This document shows positions 58,726 through 64,000 of a DNA stretch of 64,000 nucleotides, piece after piece. The position numbers and the translations under genes were made by a program. The DNA lies in the NCBI RefSeq assembly GCF_010384365.1, contig NZ_CP048397.1:4774001-4838000 (forward strand), in the 5' to 3' direction. How positions within the stretch are numbered: the stretch's first letter is position 1; every line of letters starts with the position of its first letter. Origin of the DNA: Streptomyces sp. S4.7 (GTDB lineage Bacteria; Actinomycetota; Actinomycetes; Streptomycetales; Streptomycetaceae). The notes beneath the pieces were generated by a model. That model was given only the letters and a program-made list of their open reading frames with translations. It made no database searches and was not told the DNA's origin.

Positions 58726-59706
58726 GTGTTCGCTGCAGAACGTCGCCAGTTAATCCTCGAAATGGTGCGCGCCAACGGAGCCGTGTCGCTCCGTGAGCTC
58801 GCCCGTGTCGTCCAGACCTCCGAAGTGACCGTACGTCGGGACGTGCGGGCGCTGGAGGCCGAAGGACTCCTCGACCGCCGGCACGGCGGTGCGGTACTGC
58901 CGGGCGGATTCACGCGAGAATCCGGCTTTCCGCAAAAATCCCATCTCGCCACGGCGGAGAAGACGGCCATCGCCGATCTCGCCGCGAGCCTCGTCGAAGA
59001 AGGCGAAGCCGTGGTGGTCGGTGCCGGTACGACCACGCAGGAGCTGGCCCGCCGGCTCGCGCGGATCCCCGGACTGACCGTCGTCACCAACTCCCTGCTG
59101 GTCGCACAGGCGTTGGCCCATGCCAACCGGGTCGAAGTCGTCATGACCGGCGGGACCCTGCGCGGCTCCAACTACGCGCTGGTCGGCAGCGGTGCCGAGC
59201 AGTCGCTCCAGGGGCTGCGGGTCTCCCGCGCGTTCCTGTCCGGGAGCGGATTGACCGCGGAGCGGGGCCTGTCCACCTCCAACATGCTCTCGGCCAGCGT
59301 CGACCGGGCGCTGGTACAGGCGGCGGCGGAGGTCGTCGTGCTCGCCGACCACACCAAACTGGGCACCGACACGATGTTCCAGACGGTGCCGACGGATGTG
59401 ATCACCCGGCTGGTCACCGACGACCCGCCCGCGCACGACGACCGCGCGGCGACCGAGCTCCAGGCGCTCGCCGACCAGGGCGTACAGATCACGGTGGCGG
59501 GCGGGGCCGCGGGCTCGGGGCCCGGTGGTGAAGGCGCCCCGCCGGGGCGCCAGCCCCGACGGGACACCCCACTGCCGGGCCAGCGCCGCACCCATGGGGG
59601 CGCCGGCGCGGGCCCCCAGACGCGACGCGGCGCGTCGCCGTCGACGGGAATGCTGGTCGACCAACCGGCCGAACGCGCCCGGGTGGCGGACCTGCGCCAC
59701 CGCTGA
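58726..59706 (+). CDS. DeoR-family transcriptional regulator with a TTA codon
   Basis: A 326-residue regulator. The helix-turn-helix covers residues about 5-58 (GAVSLRELARVVQTSEVTVRRDVRALE, in part). The sugar-phosphate sensor domain follows: GEAVVVGAGTTTQELARRL, VVTNSLLVAQAL, MTGGTLRGSNYALVG, LSGSGLTAERGLSTSN, LADHTKLGTD. After about residue 255 comes an unusual Pro/Gly/Arg-rich tail of some 70 residues ending RARVADLRHR. Codon 9 is TTA (58750-58752), implying bldA-dependent translation. It is a candidate regulator for the nucleoside genes, but no operator copy precedes it. GTG 58726 is the start. Confidence 0.87.
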   Translation: MFAAERRQLILEMVRANGAVSLRELARVVQTSEVTVRRDVRALEAEGLLDRRHGGAVLPGGFTRESGFPQKSHLATAEKTAIADLAASLVEEGEAVVVGAGTTTQELARRLARIPGLTVVTNSLLVAQALAHANRVEVVMTGGTLRGSNYALVGSGAEQSLQGLRVSRAFLSGSGLTAERGLSTSNMLSASVDRALVQAAAEVVVLADHTKLGTDTMFQTVPTDVITRLVTDDPPAHDDRAATELQALADQGVQITVAGGAAGSGPGGEGAPPGRQPRRDTPLPGQRRTHGGAGAGPQTRRGASPSTGMLVDQPAERARVADLRHR

Positions 59707-59882
59707 CGTCCCGGGCCGGGGCGCACTGGGCCCTGTCCTGCGGGTCTTCGGGGCGCGGGAGGTGCCCCCTGCGTTGTCGGAGTCGTCCGCGTACGGCCGG
59801 TCCATCCACAACACCGATCCTCCGCCTTGCGATGCACGGCACCACGTGACACCAGCCGCTCGGCGGTGGGCCCGGGCCGCTA

Positions 59883-60051
59883 GGTCTGTCTTCGAACTGG
59901 CGTCGTCCGCCCTCGGGGCGGGGCTCACGGCGTCCGGTGCGTGCGATCGCAAGACGGAGGATCGCATCCGTACCGGGCGTACGTGGGCGAGTCCGACAAC
60001 GCGGCGGGCGTGCCAGGCGTCGTGAGCCAGACGCCAGTGTGAGGACAGGAC
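59883..60051. repeat. MITE-like dispersed repeat, copy 2
   Basis: About 170 nt. The ends are imperfect inverted repeats: 59883-59904 (ending ACTGGCGTC) and 60030-60051 (starting GACGCCAGT) match at 17 of 22 positions. Its left 74 nt match copy 1 at 37380-37453. There is no transposase gene, so it would be non-autonomous. Confidence 0.72.
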
Positions 60052-60254
60052 TTTGAGCGCGTGGCCACGGCCCAGCGCGCTCCGTGCGGCGAACGGGCCC
60101 CTCCGGGCAGGCTTTTCGGCGTGCTGCGCCGCCAGGTCCGGCGGTCTCGCCCGGTGCGTCGGCCCGGTCGGCTTGCCGGGCTTTCACCGTGCCTGCTCTC
60201 CTGCGTATCGGCGGGGAGCCCGGTCCCGCCGGGCGATCTCACTCGGTCCGCTCA

Positions 60255-60299
60255 CCCGGCAGGGCCAACGTGCCCGTTCACCAAGGGTGTTCGGCGCGG
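60255..60299 (+). repeat. Direct repeat of the TetR gene 3' end, copy A
   Basis: 45 nt identical to 60362-60406 at 42 positions. Copy B contains the last codons and stop of the TetR gene (60372). The distance between copies is 107 nt. It looks like a duplicated or slipped 3' end. Confidence 0.8.
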
Positions 60300-60361
60300 G
60301 CGCGTCGACCGGGCGGGTTTGCCAGGGGCCGCGGTTTCGCCGCGTTCGCCCGGTGCGCCGG

Positions 60362-60406
60362 CCCGGCAGGGTCAACGTGCCCGTTCACCAGGCGTGTTCG
60401 GCGCGG
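60362..60406 (+). repeat. Direct repeat of the TetR gene 3' end, copy B
   Basis: The partner of the repeat at 60255-60299; it includes the TetR stop codon and the coding end APNTPGERAR. Three mismatches separate the two copies. Confidence 0.8.
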
Positions 60407-60998
60407 CAGCGGGGTCGGCGGGGCCCTTCAGGCCCGTCAGGGTCAGTGTCAGGAGGCGGTCCGCCAGTTCCGGGTCCGTCGGGGACTGTTCGGCGGCCAG
60501 TGCGATCGCGTTCGTCAGTTGCATCAGGTCGTCGATCGAGGTGTCCGCCCGTACCGCGCCGCTCTCCTGCGCCCGTACGAGCAGCAGCTCGCCCGCCGTA
60601 CGGAGGCCCGAGCTGCACTGCGTCAGGGCCGAACTCGCGTCGTGCGACGCCGACATGAGCGCGCGGGAAAGGCCGCGGTACTCACCCGCGTGAGTGATCA
60701 GCGCGCGCAGCCAGGCCACCAGCGCGTGGCAGGGCCGGTCGGCGTCGGCGAGTTCGCGCGAGCGGTCGAGCAGATCGGCCAGCGCCTCCTGGAAGACCGC
60801 GTTCATCAGGGCGTGCCGGGTGGGGAAGTGCCGGTACAGCGTGCCGATGCCGACTTTGGCGCGGCGCGCGACATCCTCCAGCGAGGCGTCGGTGCCGTGC
60901 TCGGCGAACGCGGAACGGGCCTCGCCGAGCACCCGCTCGTAGTTACGCCGCGCGTCGGCCCGCATGGGCCGGGGCGGCGCGCCGCTGCTGCTCGCCAT
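60372..60998 (-). CDS. TetR-family transcriptional regulator
   Basis: A 208-residue regulator. The helix-turn-helix covers about residues 20-65 (VLGEARSAFAEHGTDASLEDVARRAKVGIGTLYRHFPTRHALM, in part). The ligand-binding domain is all helical and has LITHAGEYRGLSRALM and DTSIDDLMQLTNAIALA. ATG 60998 has AGGAAGGA 5 nt upstream, so the longer frame to 61091 is rejected. It lies downstream of the acyl-CoA carboxylase gene on the same strand but is isolated from it by the 29-bp terminator. The target is unknown; fatty-acid or carboxylase control is one guess. Confidence 0.87.
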   Translation of the reverse strand: MASSSGAPPRPMRADARRNYERVLGEARSAFAEHGTDASLEDVARRAKVGIGTLYRHFPTRHALMNAVFQEALADLLDRSRELADADRPCHALVAWLRALITHAGEYRGLSRALMSASHDASSALTQCSSGLRTAGELLLVRAQESGAVRADTSIDDLMQLTNAIALAAEQSPTDPELADRLLTLTLTGLKGPADPAAAPNTPGERAR

Positions 60999-61077
60999 CG
61001 CCGTCCTTCCTGTCGCTACGGGTGGGGCCCACGGGCCCGTTCTGGTGTGCGTCCCAGGATGCCACCGCGGGCCCGAT

Positions 61078-61141
61078 CCGTCCGCATACACCGACGGCCC
61101 CGCCGGTTGAGCCCGGCGGGGCCGTCGGTGTATGCGGACGG
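61078..61141. terminator. Perfect 29-bp terminator after the carboxylase gene
   Basis: Bases 61078-61106 are the exact reverse complement of 61113-61141, with the 6-nt loop TTGAGC. It begins one base after the carboxylase stop on the minus strand. It is the longest perfect stem in the window. Confidence 0.95.
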
Positions 61142-62896
61142 TCAGTCCTTGATCTCGCAGATCGTCGCGCCCGAGGTGAGCGAGGCGCCGATCTCGGCGG
61201 TCAGGCCCTTGATCGTGCCCGAGCGGTGGGCGTTGAGCGGCTGCTCCATCTTCATGGCCTCAAGGACGACGACGAGGTCGCCCTCGCTGACCTGCTGCCC
61301 CTCCTCGACCGCCACCTTCACGATCGTGCCCTGCATCGGCGAGGCGAGGGTGTCGCCGGTCGCCGCCGAACCGGCCTTCTTCGTGGCGCGGCGCTTGGGA
61401 CGCGCGCCGGCGGCCAGGCCCGTGCGGGCCAGGCTCATGCCGAGACTGGAGGGCAGCGAGACCTCCAGGCGCTTGCCGCCGACCTCGACGACGACCGTCT
61501 CGCGGCCCGGCTCGTCCTCCGTGTCCCCGTCGGCGGGGGCGGCGAAGGCCGGGATGGTGTTGACGAACTCGGTCTCGATCCAGCGGGTGTGGATGGTGAA
61601 CGGATCGGCGGTGAAGGCCGGGTCGGTCACCACCGCGCGGTGGAACGGGATGGCGGTGGCCATGCCCTCGACCTGGAACTCGCCCAGCGCACGCGCGGCG
61701 CGCTGGAGCGCCTGCTCACGCGTGGCGCCCGTGATGATCAGCTTGGCCAGGAGCGAGTCCCAGGCGGGGCCGATGACCGAGCCGCTCTCCACACCCGCGT
61801 CCAGCCGCACACCGGGGCCGGTCGGGGGCCGGAAGAGGGTGACGGTGCCGGGGGCGGGCAGGAAGCCGCGGCCGGGGTCCTCGCCGTTGATACGGAACTC
61901 GATCGAGTGACCGCGGACCGGCGGGTCGTCGTAGCCCAGCTCCTCGCCGTCGGCGATGCGGAACATCTCCCGGACGAGGTCGATGCCGGTGACCTCCTCG
62001 GTGACCGGATGCTCCACCTGGAGGCGGGTGTTGACCTCCAGGAAGGAGATCGTGCCGTCCGTCCCGACCAGGAACTCGACCGTGCCGGCGCCGACGTAGC
62101 CGGCTTCCTTGAGGATCGCCTTCGACGCGGCGTACAGCTTCTCGTTCTGCGCCGGGGAGAGGAACGGCGCCGGGGCCTCCTCCACCAGCTTCTGGTGGCG
62201 GCGCTGGAGGGAGCAGTCGCGGGTGGACACGACGACCACGTTGCCGTGGGTGTCGGCCAGGCACTGCGTCTCCACGTGGCGGGGCTTGTCGAGGTAACGC
62301 TCGACGAAGCACTCGCCGCGGCCGAACGCCGCCACCGCCTCACGGACGGCGGAGTCGTACAGCTCGGGGACCTCCTCCAGCGTGCGCGCGACCTTCAGCC
62401 CGCGTCCGCCACCGCCGAACGCGGCCTTGATCGCGATGGGCAGACCGTGCTCGCGGGCGAACGCGACCACTTCCTCGGCGCCCGAGACCGGGTCGGGGGT
62501 GCCCGCGACCAGCGGGGCGCCGGCGCGCTGGGCGATGTGCCGCGCGGCGACCTTGTCACCCAGATCGCGGATCGCCTGCGGCGGCGGCCCGATCCAGGTC
62601 AGTCCCGCGTCCAGCACCGCCTGGGCGAACTCGGCGTTCTCGGACAGGAATCCGTAGCCGGGGTGGATCGCGTCGGCGCCGGAGTCCTTGGCCGCCTGGA
62701 GGACCTTGGCCATGTCGAGGTAGCTGGCCGCGGGAGTGTCACCACCCAACGCGAACGCCTCGTCGGCCGCCCGCACATGCGACGCGTCCCGGTCCGGATC
62801 GGCGTACACAGCCACCGAACCGATCCCGGCGTCCCGGCACGCACGAGCAACACGGACAGCGATTTCGCCACGATTGGCGATGAGCACCTTGCGCAC
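61142..62896 (-). CDS. accA2: Acyl-CoA carboxylase alpha subunit: biotin carboxylase and biotin carrier
   Basis: A 584-residue actinobacterial acyl-CoA carboxylase alpha chain. Biotin carboxylase domain (1-450): RKVLIANRGEIAVRVAR, IHPGYGFLSENAEFA, KAAFGGGGRGLKV (ATP grasp), FLEVNTRLQVEHPVTEE. The last 75 residues are the biotinyl carrier domain with VVLEAMKMEQP, biotin on the Lys. It carboxylates biotin and hands CO2 to a separate beta subunit (acetyl- or propionyl-CoA). GTG 62896 has GGAGGG (62904-62909) 7 nt upstream. It matches S. coelicolor AccA2 by length and neighbourhood, from memory. The gene is monocistronic: a 29-bp hairpin follows its stop. Confidence 0.94.
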   Translation of the reverse strand: MRKVLIANRGEIAVRVARACRDAGIGSVAVYADPDRDASHVRAADEAFALGGDTPAASYLDMAKVLQAAKDSGADAIHPGYGFLSENAEFAQAVLDAGLTWIGPPPQAIRDLGDKVAARHIAQRAGAPLVAGTPDPVSGAEEVVAFAREHGLPIAIKAAFGGGGRGLKVARTLEEVPELYDSAVREAVAAFGRGECFVERYLDKPRHVETQCLADTHGNVVVVSTRDCSLQRRHQKLVEEAPAPFLSPAQNEKLYAASKAILKEAGYVGAGTVEFLVGTDGTISFLEVNTRLQVEHPVTEEVTGIDLVREMFRIADGEELGYDDPPVRGHSIEFRINGEDPGRGFLPAPGTVTLFRPPTGPGVRLDAGVESGSVIGPAWDSLLAKLIITGATREQALQRAARALGEFQVEGMATAIPFHRAVVTDPAFTADPFTIHTRWIETEFVNTIPAFAAPADGDTEDEPGRETVVVEVGGKRLEVSLPSSLGMSLARTGLAAGARPKRRATKKAGSAATGDTLASPMQGTIVKVAVEEGQQVSEGDLVVVLEAMKMEQPLNAHRSGTIKGLTAEIGASLTSGATICEIKD

Positions 62897-63244
62897 GATG
62901 GCTCCCTCCTGGAAACAAGCTGAGTTTAGGGACTGCCGACACGACCGATCGACCCGTCCCCAATGGTGAGCTTGCCCACACGGAGTGTGACCCGAGGCCC
63001 GCTCAAGTCGCGAAATCCCTTGTGACGCCAGGGTACGCCCGGACGCATAGGCGCACAGTAATCGCCGTATGTGGCCAAGGTCTCTGTCAAAGCGCCCCGG
63101 CGCGTCTCGCGAATCTTTGTGGAGTTCCAACTAACGCGTGCCGGATTCTTTGCCTCTGTCCGGGCTCTTGTCCGGGGGTTTACCGGTGAGTAGCCTTCCC
63201 GGTGCCGTACGTACTTCGGGTAACAGGGAAAGAGGGTGGGTGCC
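62897..63244. other. 348-nt divergent intergenic region
   Basis: No gene seen. It holds the promoters of the carboxylase alpha gene (minus) and the small membrane protein (plus). A possible imperfect site TTTACCGGTGAGTAG lies near 63179. I find no tRNA or riboswitch. Confidence 0.5.
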
Positions 63245-63730
63245 GTGGTGCGCAGACCGGTGGCATGGGTGGCCGCGATCGTGCTGCTCGCGGAGGCCGT
63301 CGGCTTCGTCTTCGTCAACGGTCTGATGGCGACCGTCGTGGACAACCAGCAGATGTCACTCGCCGGACTGGACCCTGACGCCATGTCCAACGGGGCCTGG
63401 GCGGCGGGCGTTGGCCTCGGCCTCTACCTGGTCGTGTGCGCGGTCCTGCTGGTGCGTGCGGCGCTCACCGACCGCGGGTTCGGCCGCGTCGCGCGACCCG
63501 TCCTGATCAGCTGCGCCGTCCTGCACGCGGTGCTCGGGGCGCTGGCGGTGGGTCTGCTGGGCTGGACGGCGTTCCTGTTCATGATGGTCGTACTGGCGCT
63601 GCTCGTGCTGACGCTGGTCGCGTACGGCGAGCAGGTGAACGACGGCGAGCGCAGCCCCGGAGCGGGGGCCGGGACCGGAGCCGGGACCGGGACGGCCGGG
63701 CCCGCCGAGACGGGGGCCTCCGCCGCCTGA
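63245..63730 (+). CDS. Small four-helix membrane protein, hypothetical
   Basis: A 161-residue protein with four hydrophobic segments: about 5-25 (VAWVAAIVLLAEAVGFVFV), 52-70 (AAGVGLGLYLVVCAVLLV), 85-105 and 108-128 (AFLFMMVVLALLVLTLVA). The C-terminal 30 residues are Gly/Thr/Ala-rich and disordered. No family is recognised; homologues seem to accompany the acyl-CoA carboxylase genes in Streptomyces, as I recall. GTG 63245 with GAGGG upstream is preferred; GTG 63236 is equally possible. It is convergent with the Maf gene, only 4 nt apart. Confidence 0.7.
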   Translation: MVRRPVAWVAAIVLLAEAVGFVFVNGLMATVVDNQQMSLAGLDPDAMSNGAWAAGVGLGLYLVVCAVLLVRAALTDRGFGRVARPVLISCAVLHAVLGALAVGLLGWTAFLFMMVVLALLVLTLVAYGEQVNDGERSPGAGAGTGAGTGTAGPAETGASAA

Positions 63731-63734
63731 GGGC

Positions 63735-64000
63735 TCACCCCCAGAGATCGGTGATCGCGACGCCGTGCTCCGACAGGAGCTTGCGCAGCAGCGGCATCGA
63801 CAGCCCGAGTACGTTCCCGTGGTTGCCGTCGATCGAGTCGACGAACGGCGCCGAGAGCCCGTCCAGCGTGAACGCCCCCGCCACGTACAGAGGTTCACCC
63901 GTCGCGACGTACGCGGCGATCTCCGCGTCCGTCGGCTCGCCGAAGCGGACCGTGGTCGAGGCGGTCTCCGACACGCTGCGCCCCGTCGCCGTGTCGATCA
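63735..64000 (-). CDS. Maf-family nucleotide pyrophosphatase, C-terminal part (partial)
   Basis: Only the last 88 residues lie in the window; the frame runs off the end at 64000. IDTATGRSVSETASTTVRFGEP and ATGEPLYVAGAFTLDGLSAPFVDSIDGNHGNVLGLSMPLL (quoted in part) are the typical end of Maf, including the E-P-x-Y-x-A-G-A-F and D-G-N-x-x-N-V-x-G-L elements. Maf proteins hydrolyse non-canonical or modified nucleoside triphosphates (dTTP/UTP or m7GTP subgroups). The subgroup cannot be decided from this part. The end is 4 nt from the convergent membrane-protein gene. Confidence 0.9.
   Translation of the reverse strand, partial: IDTATGRSVSETASTTVRFGEPTDAEIAAYVATGEPLYVAGAFTLDGLSAPFVDSIDGNHGNVLGLSMPLLRKLLSEHGVAITDLWG

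Larger units (their letters stand above)
59707..60371. other. 665-nt gene-free region with repeats
   Basis: No convincing gene. It contains copy 2 of a MITE-like element (59883-60051) and a GC-rich stretch (60060-60371) with a direct repeat of the 3' end of the downstream TetR gene. The many long open frames on both strands are typical of random high-GC DNA. Confidence 0.6.

Noticed and set aside
63179..63193. TTTACCGGTGAGTAG as a fatty-acid regulator box
   Set aside because: The dyad is imperfect, I cannot name a matching consensus with confidence, and there is only one copy.

Overview
The window looks like chromosomal core DNA of a Streptomyces or close actinomycete. GC content is high (about 70% or more over most of it), GTG and TTG starts are common, and many operons use ATGA or GTGA stop/start overlaps. 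Gene order matches what I remember of the S. coelicolor SCO4869-SCO4923 interval: a mutase end, a nonulosonic-acid wall-polymer cluster, nucleoside transport and salvage, afsQ2/afsQ1/sigQ, deoC, PNP, lpdA, a DeoR regulator and a biotin-dependent acyl-CoA carboxylase alpha chain. That match is from memory, not a database search.

Layout. 1-4.8 kb: the end of a methylmalonyl-CoA mutase-type gene, a glycerol-type aquaporin, small hypotheticals, and a WhiJ-like trio (ATP-binding protein, XRE regulator, DUF397). 4.8-9.7 kb: an island with visibly lower GC and no integrase. It carries two HIT proteins, a (d)CMP-kinase-like NMP kinase, a ThiL/AIR-synthase-like kinase, a membrane GAF-like protein and a methyltransferase. 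I recognise each family but not the system, and it is the best candidate here for an undescribed pathway. 9.9-22.3 kb: a surface glycopolymer cluster with a GT29-like sialyltransferase, a GT8/pyruvyltransferase fusion, a polysialyltransferase-like protein, a GT2, a DUF6716 glycosyltransferase, a NeuA-phosphatase fusion, NeuB and a second polysialyltransferase-like protein. No NeuC is present, which fits Kdn (teichulosonic acid) better than Neu5Ac.

22.5-31 kb: an M20 amidohydrolase, then a nucleoside uptake and pyrimidine salvage run (BMP lipoprotein, ABC ATPase, two permeases, cytidine deaminase, thymidine phosphorylase). 31-38 kb: a STAS protein facing a PP2C phosphatase, an ECF sigma factor, a divergent MFS/LysR pair and a hydrolase that has lost its nucleophile. 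38.4-46.5 kb: adenosine deaminase, small secreted proteins, a PspC-like protein, VanZ, and lipoprotein-AfsQ2-AfsQ1 facing SigQ. 46.5-56.4 kb: deoC with two aldehyde dehydrogenases, a second PP2C phosphatase, a PH-like protein, a phospho-sugar mutase and PNP. 56.5-64 kb: a gamma-glutamylcyclotransferase-like protein, an LpdA-type quinone reductase, DeoR and TetR regulators, the carboxylase alpha subunit, a membrane protein and the end of a Maf gene.

How it works together: a 12-bp palindrome, CTACGCGCGTAG, or a close variant lies just upstream of the BMP lipoprotein, the ABC ATPase operon, adenosine deaminase, deoC and PNP. These genes together can import nucleosides, deaminate and phosphorolyse them, convert the (deoxy)ribose phosphate, split deoxyribose-5-phosphate and oxidise the resulting acetaldehyde. 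The shared site suggests one local regulon spread over at least 33 kb. Its regulator is not proven; the DeoR-family gene at 58726 is a neighbour and carries a TTA codon.
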